A stretch of DNA of 37,394 nt from Myxococcales bacterium (GCA_023954815.1 JAGSHB010000042.1:1-37394), one strand, 5' to 3'. Positions 25,609 to 35,035 are shown, counted from the stretch's first letter. The notes: generated by a model not told the origin, from the letters alone. Numbers and translations are program-made.

Positions 25609-26538
25609 ATGAGTGATTCTCTCCGGCAACGTCGTTCCCATCTAGGCGTGAATCTGATTCGACCGCGCCGTCGCGGCCTGCTTGCGCTGCTGGTGACGGC
25701 ACTCAGCTTGGCCGGTTGCGCCAAGTCGCCGCCTGCCAATGCCCCGCCGCAAACCGGCTCCAAAGTTAAGCTGCCGACTCGCGGCAGCCCTGGTTCAAAG
25801 CAATCTCCGACCCATCCGCGTGAACATGCGGCGACTGATAAGGCGGCTGCTGATCGCCCAGTGAAGCCTGTTGCGGCGGTCCTTCCCACGGCCGTCACCG
25901 CCGTCTCGGGTCCACTGATCGTCCCGAAAAATAGCGCGGATTGGGATGCGATGCGGCGTGCTGAGGGGTGCCAATGGGCGACCGCCGATGGCGCCATGGT
26001 GCTGTGTTGGTGGCAGCGCGCGGACGCCGAAAAGACGATCATCGCGCTGCGCGTAGTACGGGCGCCGGGCACCGAAGTGAAGCGCTTCGTTCTCTATGAC
26101 CAAGCCAGCGCGGCCACGGGCCCAACCTTCGATCCTGGCGCCGTGCGCGCGGGCGCCATCGTCGCCGCCAACCTCTGGCTTCACCGCAACCGTGCGCAGC
26201 AGGGAACGGCCGTGAAGCCAGAGGTGCGCCTGACCCACAACCGCTTGTCGTTCATGTGGGAAGGAGTGACCTGGGCAAAGGCGCTCTCCAAACCTCCGAA
26301 GGTCGCACCGACGCCGAAACTCGGCGGACGAGAGCAGTTGTGCTGTCGGTGGAAGCAAGCTGGCGCAGTGCACTACGGGCACTGCGGATTGCTCGCTCTT
26401 CGCTTCGCTCTGCGGTGTGATTGGCATGTCAGCCAGCGCAACAAGGACGATGTCTGCTACGACACCGCGCTCAAGCCTCGCCCGGCGGCCCCTGTGCACG
26501 CCGTGCATTTTCTGCCAGTCGGTGGCGGCGTACGTTAG
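25609..26538 (+). CDS. Predicted lipoprotein of unknown function
   Basis: This exported lipoprotein of about 309 residues carries the signal segment RRRGLLALLVTALSLAGCAKS with its lipobox Cys at position 37. A Pro/Lys/Ser-rich linker follows to about residue 90. The main domain (about 95-309) starts VSGPLIVPKNSADWDAM and has several Cys/Trp pairs, including LCCRWKQAGAVHYGHCGLLALRF and CDWHVSQRNKDDVCYD, that suggest disulphides. No family is recognised. Start choice is uncertain: ATG 25609 is used, ATG 25597 is also possible, and neither has a good ribosome site. It lies 62 bases before the phosphofructokinase gene, on the same strand. Confidence 0.7.
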   Translation: MSDSLRQRRSHLGVNLIRPRRRGLLALLVTALSLAGCAKSPPANAPPQTGSKVKLPTRGSPGSKQSPTHPREHAATDKAAADRPVKPVAAVLPTAVTAVSGPLIVPKNSADWDAMRRAEGCQWATADGAMVLCWWQRADAEKTIIALRVVRAPGTEVKRFVLYDQASAATGPTFDPGAVRAGAIVAANLWLHRNRAQQGTAVKPEVRLTHNRLSFMWEGVTWAKALSKPPKVAPTPKLGGREQLCCRWKQAGAVHYGHCGLLALRFALRCDWHVSQRNKDDVCYDTALKPRPAAPVHAVHFLPVGGGVR

Positions 26539-26600
26539 CGAGCGGGTTCCCGCCCGTTGTGCGTCCTCACAAGCCGGTACCACGAACGCTTGGAGCCCCA

Positions 26601-27713
26601 ATGACCGCCGAGAAACTCGCCCCGATCGCCGTATTGACTAGCGGCGGCGACGCCCCAGGCATGAACCCAACTGTGCGCGCGATCGTCGGCGTCGCCAGTG
26701 CGCTCGGCGCGCCAATTCTCGGGGTGCGTCGTGGTTATCAGGGCCTCATCGAGGGAGACGTGGCGGAGCTCACACCGCGCGATGTAGATGGCTGGAGTCG
26801 CCGTGGCGGCAGCAGTTTGGGCTCCAGTCGCTGCGCGGCGTTTCGCACCGAACAAGGCCGCCTCGCCGCATTGATGCAACTGGAGCGATGGCAGGTCGGC
26901 GGTCTGATTGTCATTGGTGGCAACGGCTCGCTCACCGGCGCGAAACTCTTGGGCGAACTCGCTGCATCGCGCGGGGTGGCGCTGTCGGTCGTCGGGATCC
27001 CAGCCAGTATCGACAACGATTTGGCCTGCACGAGCCTGTCGATCGGCGTGGACACGGCGCTCAACACCATCGTCGACGCCTGCGACCGCATCCTGGATAC
27101 GGCGTCCTCTCACGCAAGAACCTTCATCGTTGAGGTCATGGGGCGCGACTGCGGCTATTTGGCGATGACCGCAGCCGTTGCGACCGGCGCCGACGGCGTT
27201 CTCTTCCCCGAGGCGCGTCAACACGAAGATGAGATGATCGACAGTTTGGAACGGATCATCCAGCACGCCTACGATCCCGTTGGTGGCAAACACCGGGTTT
27301 TGGTGGTCAAGTCGGAGGGGGTTCCCATCGACAGCAGCCGGATCAAAGAGCGGCTCGATGAGCGCTTGCGTGCCGGAAATTTGCCCGTAGAGACGCGGGT
27401 CAGCGTGCTCGGCCATGTGGTTCGGGGTGGCGCGCCATCCGCGACGGACCGGCTGATCGGCGGGCGCCTCGGCCACGCCGCTGTGCGTGCGGTTGAACGC
27501 GGCATGAACGGCGTGATGTGCGGCTGGCATGTGCTGCAATTGCCCGGACAGCCGGAGATGCTGGGTCAACATTTTGATCTGGACCCCTACGTGTCCTTTT
27601 GGCCATTGGATGTCGTTCTGCGTGAAACCGAGCGTATTTTGAATGGCACGTCCGAAGTCACTCAGTGGCGCGTGCGTTTGCTCCGTGAGGCCGCGCCCTT
27701 TCTGTCCGCGTGA
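26601..27713 (+). CDS. pfkA: 6-phosphofructokinase
   Basis: This cytoplasmic glycolytic enzyme phosphorylates fructose 6-phosphate to the 1,6-bisphosphate. The start is ATG 26601, with GGAG five bases upstream. It is 370 residues, longer than the 320 of Escherichia coli PfkA. Motifs are LTSGGDAPGMNPTVRA (12-26), GYQGLIEG, RRGGSSLGSSR, PASIDND with catalytic Asp138 (134-140), EVMGRDCGYLA and GHVVRGGAPSATDR. The ATP/metal motif normally GGDGS reads GGNGS, with Asn108 where Escherichia coli has Asp103, and the usual PGTIDND reads PASIDND. The Gly after Asn108 and the small Ala in PAS argue for ATP rather than pyrophosphate as donor, but the altered Asp makes donor use and activity uncertain. Confidence 0.92.
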   Translation: MTAEKLAPIAVLTSGGDAPGMNPTVRAIVGVASALGAPILGVRRGYQGLIEGDVAELTPRDVDGWSRRGGSSLGSSRCAAFRTEQGRLAALMQLERWQVGGLIVIGGNGSLTGAKLLGELAASRGVALSVVGIPASIDNDLACTSLSIGVDTALNTIVDACDRILDTASSHARTFIVEVMGRDCGYLAMTAAVATGADGVLFPEARQHEDEMIDSLERIIQHAYDPVGGKHRVLVVKSEGVPIDSSRIKERLDERLRAGNLPVETRVSVLGHVVRGGAPSATDRLIGGRLGHAAVRAVERGMNGVMCGWHVLQLPGQPEMLGQHFDLDPYVSFWPLDVVLRETERILNGTSEVTQWRVRLLREAAPFLSA

Positions 27714-27930
27714 CCAAAGACCCATAGCCATTGTCACAAGCGGCTCTCGAGCGAGGCTCAAGCTGGTCAGTCGTGGCCAGTTGACGCGCGGCCTGCGCCT
27801 TGCCAGCATCGGCGCGCTGTTTCGAAGGCAGACCAAGCCGTCGCCTCGCAGTACTTTCCCTGCTAGTTGAGCGGTGCGCACACCAGGCACCGTGCTCAGC
27901 TGCAACCTGACCCGCCGGAGGGCCCTGGCT

Positions 27931-29373
27931 ATGACGACGCCGAAGTTTTGCTCTAACTGTGGCACTTCTCTCTCCTCGGGAGCGAAGTTCTGTGCTGATT
28001 GCGGCACGCCCGTACCGACCGCCGCTGAGCCTGCTGCCGCTGAGCCCACCGCCGCCGCGAACGAAGAGCCCGCCAACGAGCCAAAGGCGGATGCGCCGGC
28101 CGCGCCAGACTTGAGCGCCGCGCCAGCCGAAGCCGCTCCAGCGAAGAAGCCAGCCCCCGCTGCCGCTACCGCTGCCGACGGGAGCTACAAAGATCCGGTC
28201 GCCTCGCTACTCGCCGGTGGCGATGACGATGACGATGACGACGACCTCTCCGACCACCTCGATCTGCCCGGAGGCACGAGCGATGGTGGCAAAAAGTCGC
28301 TGCCACTTGGCCTCATCGCGATGCTCGGTCTAGTGGCTGTCCTCGTTGGCGGCGGCGTGTTCATCAGCTCCGATGACGAGCTCAATGCGCGCTTCCGCTG
28401 CAACATCATGGGCGAAAAGTCCGCGTGCATCACAGAGGAGGACCGCCTCTGGGAGATTGAGCAGCAAGAGAAAAAGGAAGAGATGGAGCTGATGACGCAC
28501 CACTACGGTGCTTTTGATCTGAGCTTCACGCCTGAGACCGATGCCTCATTCACGCTGGTGCAAAAACGCTACGAGGAGGGCCGCAAGGACTTCGTCAAGC
28601 GCATCCGTGAGGGCGCCGCGGACAAGCGTACGTTCAAAGAAAAGAAGATCGGCGTGTACTCGACGGGCAAGAGCGTCGAGGGTGTCATCAAAGGGCAGAT
28701 CAAGTTCAGCAAGAATGCGCCGAGCGACGTGACCTTCAAGCCGGAAGAAGGCAAGGCCCTAGTGTTGCCGCTGAGCTTGGCTGATCTACCGCTGCTTGAG
28801 CGTGAGCAGGCCGACGGCAACGGCAAGCGCCTGACCGCCGAGGACATTGAGAAGCTCGAAAAAGAGCGCGATACCAAGGGTGCCGACGCCAAGAAGGACC
28901 CGCGATTCAAGGTCAAGACGCAGGCCTTGTCGACGTGGATCTACGAGATTCACATCAGCGCCAAGGGCTTCAAGCCGCGTTCGGTGGTCTTTTACGAGGC
29001 GCCGCTCGCCCCCGGGATCGACCGCAAGAAGATGGAGACCGAGGGCAACGTGACGTTCCGCGCCTTCAAGCGTCGTCCTGACGGCAAGTTCGTGATCGAA
29101 AACGCGTCCTTCGACCTGTTGCCCGAGCCACGTACCCTGTGGACCCGCTACATCCAGGGTCTGAAAGAAGTGCATTGTCTGCAGAAGACCAAGGCCTACA
29201 AGGCGCGCGATGAGCAGGGTCAGAAAGATGCTGAGGCGCTTCTCTGGGAGCAAAAAGCCTTCAACAAAGTCCTCATGGAGATCGCTCACCAAAATGACGA
29301 AGACCCCGAGTGGATCAAGTACAAGGAAGAGCAGTTCAAGGGTTACAAATGCCCCGAAATGGTTGGTCAATAG
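27931..29373 (+). CDS. Zinc-ribbon membrane protein with large unknown C-terminal domain
   Basis: This 480-residue protein starts at ATG 27931, with GGAGG nine bases upstream. It begins with a zinc ribbon KFCSNCGTSLSSGAKFCADCG (Cys7, Cys10, Cys21, Cys24). A Pro/Ala/Glu-rich linker follows (30-95), then a run of eight Asp (about 98-105), a transmembrane helix at about 123-144 and a C-terminal domain of about 335 residues rich in Lys and Glu. That domain is predicted to be outside the cytoplasm if the ribbon is inside. It contains beta-strand and helix stretches such as HLTFKPEEGK-type charged segments and a final Lys-rich helix; no family is recognised. Ribbon-linker-helix architecture is common in signalling or assembly proteins of this group of bacteria. 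Confidence 0.82.
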   Translation: MTTPKFCSNCGTSLSSGAKFCADCGTPVPTAAEPAAAEPTAAANEEPANEPKADAPAAPDLSAAPAEAAPAKKPAPAAATAADGSYKDPVASLLAGGDDDDDDDDLSDHLDLPGGTSDGGKKSLPLGLIAMLGLVAVLVGGGVFISSDDELNARFRCNIMGEKSACITEEDRLWEIEQQEKKEEMELMTHHYGAFDLSFTPETDASFTLVQKRYEEGRKDFVKRIREGAADKRTFKEKKIGVYSTGKSVEGVIKGQIKFSKNAPSDVTFKPEEGKALVLPLSLADLPLLEREQADGNGKRLTAEDIEKLEKERDTKGADAKKDPRFKVKTQALSTWIYEIHISAKGFKPRSVVFYEAPLAPGIDRKKMETEGNVTFRAFKRRPDGKFVIENASFDLLPEPRTLWTRYIQGLKEVHCLQKTKAYKARDEQGQKDAEALLWEQKAFNKVLMEIAHQNDEDPEWIKYKEEQFKGYKCPEMVGQ

Positions 29374-29555
29374 TTGATTGGTCAAGCTGATGGCTCCAAC
29401 CCTACCTACCGGGTGTGGAAGCCGTCTATCCCTTCGCACTCCATGCAGTTTTGAGGCGTGGCTGCCGTGGACCTACCGTCTACCATTTCGGCCCTACCTC
29501 TCTCGCCCAGGTTAATTGCTTGTCATCGCAAGAGGTTTCGCTAGCCTCTCGACCC

Positions 29556-32066
29556 ATGCGGCGTTCGACTTTCCAGCCTAGGCTCAATCACAGAGGCTTT
29601 GGTGCCTTCACTGCGGCTCGTCGCCCGGTCTTTGGCCCGCTGGTTCGTGCGCTGTTGGTCGCCACCCTTAGCTTCCATGGCGGCGTGGCGTTCGCCGAAG
29701 ATGAGGTTTGCCCGCCAGCAGATCTCGGCCAGCCGCCGCTAGACCCGCCTCACGCTGCGACGTACGTCTTGGCGCCATTGGTTCACACGCACCCGCAGCT
29801 CAAGCGTCTCCTGCGAGCGCATCGATCGAAACGCAGCGGCTCGATTTTGACAGAGTCGACCAAGGTTTTGCAGGCGAAATCATCATCCGTCATGGGTAGA
29901 ACCCTGGCACGCTATGCAGCCGTCCGATCAGCAGAACGGAGCGGCGATCAGAATGCGATCAAGGCGGGGTGGCGGGCTTTGGTAGCTGAAGGGCCGCTGG
30001 TCGACCATGCTTCAATCGCTTTGGCTCGGATCGCTGTCGCTCGCCACGATGTGGCTGCTGCGGTGCGCTGGTTGGCGAAAGTTCGCCCGAGTCACCCGAA
30101 CTACCCAAGGACGACCGTCTGGCGGCTATCACTCGCGCTCGACGTCGGAGATTTGGCGACCGCGGCGCAGGCGCTGACGACCGTGAGGACGGCGAGCCTC
30201 AGTCGCCGAGACAAAGCGTGGTTCAAGTTGCGCCGTGGTGATCTGCGTCGTCGTCAAAATGACACGAACGGGGCTGCAGGGGACTACGTCGACGCGTGGC
30301 ACGCGAACATTGCACCCTTTTCGGATGCGGCGCTGGAGCGGTTGTTCGTGATGGGCAGAACGCCGAGTCGCCTCGATCAAGTGCATGCCCGATTGCGTGC
30401 GCCATTGCTGCGCACGACGCGTCCGCCGCGCAAGGGGCGTCGTGCCCGTAAACGCAAGCGACTGATCACGGCCGTAGAGACTTTGGGCGCCCCTCAGCCG
30501 GGTTTGTTGGCGTATGCGCGGGGGCGGATTCTCGCCCGGGTACGCGCCTCTCGCGCCGATGCCGTCGTCTCTTTGCAGGCTGCGGTCGAGGCCGCTGACA
30601 CGCCCCTACTCAAGGCGCACGCGCGCTATTTTCTGGGAGACCTACTCGGCCGCCTGAACCGGGATGCCGAGGCCGTCGTTGCGCTTGAGGCGATCGCGGG
30701 AACCACCGGAGGACACGAGATCGAGACCAAGGCGCGTTGGCGCTTGCACCGACTCTATCGAGCCCTGCGTCGGCCACTGGACGCGGAGCGGATGCTCAGC
30801 AGCTTGGTCGGACCAGACACGGATAGCGAGACGCGGCGTGCAGCGCTCTGGTCGCTGGCGTGGCGGCGCTATCGGGTCGGCGATCTGCATGGGTCTTTGC
30901 GCTTGCTCGGCAGGCTGGAGCACGAGGTTGGCTCGACGTGCACCACCGGTCGCCAACCTTGGCGCGCACGTTTGCAGTATTGGCAAGCGAGAAGTCTGGA
31001 GCGCCTGGGCGATCTCAATGGTGCGCAGCGTCGCTTTCGCGATATCGCCGCCCATTGGCCGATGACGTGGTACGGGTTGCTTTCGCTTGATCGCCTCAAA
31101 GTCTCGGCCCCGGATGTGGCCGCGGCGCTGTTGGGTACCGCTCCGCCCACCGGACCGACCCCCAAACTGCGTTTGGCCGACATTCACGTCGCCCGCACCC
31201 CCGCGCTCGACGAGGCCATCTTCTTGCTGCGCATAGGTGACGCGCGCGGTGCACGAAGCGCGCTCAGGTCGCTGCTTGGCAACGGGCTGTCTCGCGGCGG
31301 AGTGCAACTACTCGCGGCGTTGTACGATCAAGCTGGCCACAGGCGGTCAGCGCTCAGCGTGTTGCGGCGATTTACCCGCAGCGCAGTTCGGCCCGGCGGC
31401 GCGGCCGTCGATCTGTGGCGTCAGGCCTTTCCGACCCCGTGGCCGAAACTATTTGAACGCGCGGCGACCACCGCCGGCGTGCCGCAGTCGCTTCTGTACG
31501 CAGTCGCGCGCCATGAGAGCTCCTTTGTTCCGACGGCGACATCGGGTGCGGGCGCCATCGGCCTTGTGCAGCTGCTGCCCACCGTTGCGCGGCGCATCGC
31601 AGGATTGTATCGGCAGCGAAAGCCCAAACCACGCGCGCTCCGACGCCCCCGAGTCAGCTTGCCTTTGGGTGCATGGTATTTGACGGAGCTCAATCAGTTT
31701 CTGAGGGATAGCCATCCCTTGGTGACTGCGGCCTACAACGCGGGGCCCTATGCGGTTCGCCGATGGATCAAGCGCATCGGAATCGTGCCCACCGACGTGT
31801 TTATCGAATCCATCCCGTATCGCGGCGCTGCAGCCTATGCGATGCGTGTTTGCACCACGGCCGCTACCTACGCGTGGCTCTATCCGCAGTGGCAAGAGTT
31901 GCCGATCATCGGCCTTGGCCGTGCGCCCATGGTCCCGCGGGTGCTGGGTCCCTTCATGACGGGCCGCCGCACGACAGAGGTCATACCCCCGCTGCTGCCC
32001 ATGGACGGACACGCCCCCCCGTCAGACGTCGCGACGACCACGGTGGCCCGACGGGTGGCGCCCTAG
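29556..32066 (+). CDS. Soluble lytic murein transglycosylase (Slt-like)
   Basis: This exported cell-wall enzyme cleaves the MurNAc-GlcNAc bond of peptidoglycan, leaving 1,6-anhydro ends. At 836 residues it is longer than Slt70 (about 645 with signal). The signal peptide is PLVRALLVATLSFHGGVAFAEDE, with a likely AFA cleavage near residue 45. The middle, about 60-600, is an Ala/Leu/Arg-rich helical superhelix with TPR-like pairs, as in Slt70. The C-terminal GH23 domain has the catalytic Glu654 in ARHESSF, then GAIGLVQLLPTVARR and AAYNAGPYAVRRW. The start is ATG 29556; no good ribosome site is seen. It is followed by mutL at 21 bases, so it may share a transcript with mutL and miaA. Confidence 0.93.
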   Translation: MRRSTFQPRLNHRGFGAFTAARRPVFGPLVRALLVATLSFHGGVAFAEDEVCPPADLGQPPLDPPHAATYVLAPLVHTHPQLKRLLRAHRSKRSGSILTESTKVLQAKSSSVMGRTLARYAAVRSAERSGDQNAIKAGWRALVAEGPLVDHASIALARIAVARHDVAAAVRWLAKVRPSHPNYPRTTVWRLSLALDVGDLATAAQALTTVRTASLSRRDKAWFKLRRGDLRRRQNDTNGAAGDYVDAWHANIAPFSDAALERLFVMGRTPSRLDQVHARLRAPLLRTTRPPRKGRRARKRKRLITAVETLGAPQPGLLAYARGRILARVRASRADAVVSLQAAVEAADTPLLKAHARYFLGDLLGRLNRDAEAVVALEAIAGTTGGHEIETKARWRLHRLYRALRRPLDAERMLSSLVGPDTDSETRRAALWSLAWRRYRVGDLHGSLRLLGRLEHEVGSTCTTGRQPWRARLQYWQARSLERLGDLNGAQRRFRDIAAHWPMTWYGLLSLDRLKVSAPDVAAALLGTAPPTGPTPKLRLADIHVARTPALDEAIFLLRIGDARGARSALRSLLGNGLSRGGVQLLAALYDQAGHRRSALSVLRRFTRSAVRPGGAAVDLWRQAFPTPWPKLFERAATTAGVPQSLLYAVARHESSFVPTATSGAGAIGLVQLLPTVARRIAGLYRQRKPKPRALRRPRVSLPLGAWYLTELNQFLRDSHPLVTAAYNAGPYAVRRWIKRIGIVPTDVFIESIPYRGAAAYAMRVCTTAATYAWLYPQWQELPIIGLGRAPMVPRVLGPFMTGRRTTEVIPPLLPMDGHAPPSDVATTTVARRVAP

Positions 32067-32087
32067 CCCTACATAAAAAGGCGATCG

Positions 32088-34070
32088 ATGCCCCTGGGCG
32101 GCGTGCGGCGATCTGCTAGGCTGCCGGCCGTGAACGCTCCCCACGCCGACGGTCGCATCCACCAACTCGACCCTGTTGTAGCCAATCAGATCGCCGCCGG
32201 TGAGGTGGTTGAGCGCCCGAGTAGCGTCGTCAAGGAGCTGCTCGAAAACAGCCTCGACGCAGGGGCAAAATCGATCAGTATCCATCTCGAAGACGGGGGC
32301 AAGGCGCTCATTCGCATCGTCGATGACGGTCACGGGATGGGGCCACGCGACGCCCACTTGGCCTTCGAGCGTCATGCGACCTCCAAGCTCGTTGGCGCCG
32401 AAGAGTTAATGCGGCTCGGCAGTTACGGCTTTCGCGGGGAGGCATTGGCGTCGATTTTGTCCGTCGCAAAGGTTTCCTTGCGCACCCGCCGTGCTGGGGA
32501 TGAATTGGGTACGTGCCTCGACGGTGGCGGTACCCGTGAATTGCGTGAGCGTCCGATCGCCTGCGCCGTGGGTACGGATCTGCGAATTGCGTCGCTCTTT
32601 TTCAACGTGCCGGCTCGCCAGAAGTTCCTGCGCACGGCCGCCACGGAGCTGGGTCACGTCATTCGGCTGCTCGATGCGGTAGCGCTGTCCGATCCAACTT
32701 TGCAGCTGAGTTTGTCCCACAACGGCCGGAAGATCAGCGATTTTGCGCCGGTTGAGACGCTCGGAGAGCGGGCGGCCATGGTGTTTGAATCCGACGTTAC
32801 GCCGCATCTCTATGCCGTGCGAGGAACGGAGGATTATGCGGTCAGTGGCCAGCTCTCAGCGCCGCAGATCACCCGCGGCAGCGCCAGTGGCCTAGTCCTG
32901 TTGGTCAACGGTCGACTCGTGCGAGACAAGACCCTCCAACACGCAGTCGTTCAGGCCTATGGCGAGTTGCTGGAGCGTCGTCGATTTCCGGTTGGGGTGC
33001 TGCGTCTGACCTGTCCTCCAGGCACCGTCGATGTCAACGTGCATCCGGCAAAGACAGAGGTCCGCTTCGTATCGAGTCAGGCGGTTCATCGGGCTGTGGG
33101 CCGCGCCGTACGAGAGATGCTGGCGGCGCAACCGTGGCTCGGTCAAGATCTGCTGGGAGAGGCCCCGGGGACCTATCGTCCGCACGCAACCGCCCCATCC
33201 GGGCGCCCCTTCGTTGGCGGTCGATCAGGGACCCAGCCGGTCGCACAGCCGCGCTCGCAGCCGTTTTCTTTGCAGTCACCTCGCGCGCCCGGCAACACCT
33301 GGCAGCGACCGGCTTCTCCCACCCAACGGCAGCCCTCCGGCGGCGGGCCGCGAATCGGCAAACAGGTGTTCGTGGCGCCGCAGCCCGCTAGCTGGGCACC
33401 ACCTGAGACATCGCCTGGGTCGCGTGTCCCCCAAGTGCACCCGGTTTCTGAGGCGCAAGCTAATCGCAGTGGGCGTGATGGGGCTGAGGCTATCCCCTCC
33501 GCCGACCAGACGCCCAAGCCGATCGGGCGTATCAGCACCGGCCTGTGGGTCTATCAGCGCGCTGGCGACGTGCTCTTTGTCGATCAGCACGCGGTGGACG
33601 AATGGCTCAACCGGAAGTTGATCGATGAAAAGCTGCAAGGCCAAGGGCTCGCAAAGCAGCGCTTGCTGATGCCTAAAATTGTGCCGGTGGGACCCGACTC
33701 TGCAGCTGCGGTCCTTGCCCAGGCCGCTAATCTTCAACAGTTCGGCTTTGAAGTGGCCGGCGCCGGCGAGCGGGCGCTAATGCTGCGTGCCTTTCCTGAC
33801 ATTTTGCCTCCTGCACGCATCGAAGCCGTGATTCGCGACCTTGCCGCACGCGCGCTCTCCGGCGAGCAGGGCGAGGCGATCGTTGCAGCTGTTTTGGCTT
33901 GTCACTGCGCGCTTACGCACACGCAGCAGCCGGCAGCCGACTGGCATGAGCGATTGAGCGCTGAGCTTGGCCGGCGGCCAGCAGATCTCGACCAATTTTG
34001 CCCCCACGATCGCCGCGCGGTCACCGCCGTGCCCGAAGCATCCATCGGCCGGGGAGGCAGTGGATCGTGA
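32088..34070 (+). CDS. mutL: DNA mismatch repair protein MutL
   Basis: This GHKL-ATPase couples MutS mismatch recognition to downstream repair. The 660-residue protein has the ATPase motifs NQIAAGEVVERPSSVVKELLENSLDAG (catalytic Glu50), DDGHGMG, RHATSK and GFRGEALASI, all in place. A Pro/Gln/Ser-rich linker of about 130 residues (about 370-490) leads to the C-terminal dimer domain. In that domain the endonuclease motif normally DQHAxxExxxxE reads DQHAVDEWLNRK (499-510), so the last Glu is Lys. The CPHGRP motif reads CPHDRR (638-643), while ACHCAL is kept. The nuclease may therefore be weakened or inactive. The start is ATG 32088 (AAAGG six bases upstream); GTG 32130 is the alternative. Its stop overlaps miaA. 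Confidence 0.95.
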   Translation: MPLGGVRRSARLPAVNAPHADGRIHQLDPVVANQIAAGEVVERPSSVVKELLENSLDAGAKSISIHLEDGGKALIRIVDDGHGMGPRDAHLAFERHATSKLVGAEELMRLGSYGFRGEALASILSVAKVSLRTRRAGDELGTCLDGGGTRELRERPIACAVGTDLRIASLFFNVPARQKFLRTAATELGHVIRLLDAVALSDPTLQLSLSHNGRKISDFAPVETLGERAAMVFESDVTPHLYAVRGTEDYAVSGQLSAPQITRGSASGLVLLVNGRLVRDKTLQHAVVQAYGELLERRRFPVGVLRLTCPPGTVDVNVHPAKTEVRFVSSQAVHRAVGRAVREMLAAQPWLGQDLLGEAPGTYRPHATAPSGRPFVGGRSGTQPVAQPRSQPFSLQSPRAPGNTWQRPASPTQRQPSGGGPRIGKQVFVAPQPASWAPPETSPGSRVPQVHPVSEAQANRSGRDGAEAIPSADQTPKPIGRISTGLWVYQRAGDVLFVDQHAVDEWLNRKLIDEKLQGQGLAKQRLLMPKIVPVGPDSAAAVLAQAANLQQFGFEVAGAGERALMLRAFPDILPPARIEAVIRDLAARALSGEQGEAIVAAVLACHCALTHTQQPAADWHERLSAELGRRPADLDQFCPHDRRAVTAVPEASIGRGGSGS

Positions 34071-35035
34071 GCCCCACCGCCCTGAGTCAGACAGCCCAGC
34101 ACGACACCCCGATAGCGGCGATCGTCGGGCCGACCGCGTCAGGAAAGACTGGTTTGGCGGTCCGACTGGCCGAACGCGGGCTGCCGATCGAGGTCGTCTG
34201 CTGTGATGCCTTGCAGCTCGTACGTGATCTGGATGCCGCCACCGCCAAACCGAGCGCTCAAGAGCGCGCCGCTGTCGTCCACCACCTCGTCGACAGCACC
34301 CCACCAACAATAGCGACCGACGCCGGTCGATTTGCGGAGATGGCGGACCAGGCGATCGCTGACATCGCCGCCCGTGGCCGCTGGCCCGTGTTGGTTGGTG
34401 GGACAGGGCTGTACCACCGTGCAGTCGTCCGTGGCCTAGCGCAACTACCCACAAGTAGTCCGGAAATCAGGGCCGATTTGGAGCGGGAAGCTGCGCGGGA
34501 CGGTCTGCCGGCGATGCATGATCGCCTCAGAGAGGTGGATCCTGCCTACGCCGCGCTCACACCTGCGGCGAATCGGCAGCGGGTCTTGCGCGCGCTTGAG
34601 GTGTATCGACTGTCGGGGCGCCCGTTCAGTGCTTTTCACGCCGCCCATGCATCCGCCCCTGACCGATACCGCTGCGCCACCATCGTGCTCACGCCAGAGC
34701 GCGAGGGCCATCTGGCGCACATCGAGAAACGCGCAACCTTGATGGCTCCGAACCTGCTGCGTGAGGTCAAACAGCTACTCGCCGCTGGCTTGGCGCCAGA
34801 CGCACCCGGAATGCAAGCGCTAGGTTATCGGCAGGCCGCCGAGATGATCAGTGCCGGTCGCACCGACGCGGCTGCATTGGTCCAAATCTTGACCATCGGT
34901 CATCGCAGATATGCCAAGCGGCAGCGCACCTGGTTTCGGAAGACGACAGCTGCCCTACGGGTGGAAGATGTCGATGCGGAGACCGATGCAGTCGCTGAGG
35001 TGTTGCAAGCGTGGTTCAGCTCATCAGCCAGTTGA
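34067..35035 (+). CDS. miaA: tRNA dimethylallyltransferase MiaA
   Basis: MiaA adds a dimethylallyl group to A37 of tRNAs that read UNN codons, using dimethylallyl diphosphate. The 322-residue protein has the P-loop GPTASGKT (21-28), a VCCDALQLVRDLDAATAKPS segment that stands for the usual DSMQVYRGLDIGTAKP, HHLVD, VLVGGTGLYHRAV and the RQRTWFRK-type C-terminal motif. The start is GTG 34067, overlapping the mutL stop as GTGA with GGAGG nine bases upstream. The mutL-miaA neighbourhood is classical in proteobacteria (mutL-miaA-hfq); here no hfq follows. The last 20 bases overlap the convergent DUF2752 gene. Confidence 0.95.
   Translation: MSPTALSQTAQHDTPIAAIVGPTASGKTGLAVRLAERGLPIEVVCCDALQLVRDLDAATAKPSAQERAAVVHHLVDSTPPTIATDAGRFAEMADQAIADIAARGRWPVLVGGTGLYHRAVVRGLAQLPTSSPEIRADLEREAARDGLPAMHDRLREVDPAYAALTPAANRQRVLRALEVYRLSGRPFSAFHAAHASAPDRYRCATIVLTPEREGHLAHIEKRATLMAPNLLREVKQLLAAGLAPDAPGMQALGYRQAAEMISAGRTDAAALVQILTIGHRRYAKRQRTWFRKTTAALRVEDVDAETDAVAEVLQAWFSSSAS

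Noticed and set aside
26535-28076. 513-codon minus-strand open frame
   Set aside because: It runs antisense through phosphofructokinase and the start of the zinc-ribbon gene, both of which have unmistakable motifs.
30642-31307. 221-codon minus-strand open frame
   Set aside because: Lies wholly inside the lytic transglycosylase gene in antisense and has shadow-like composition.
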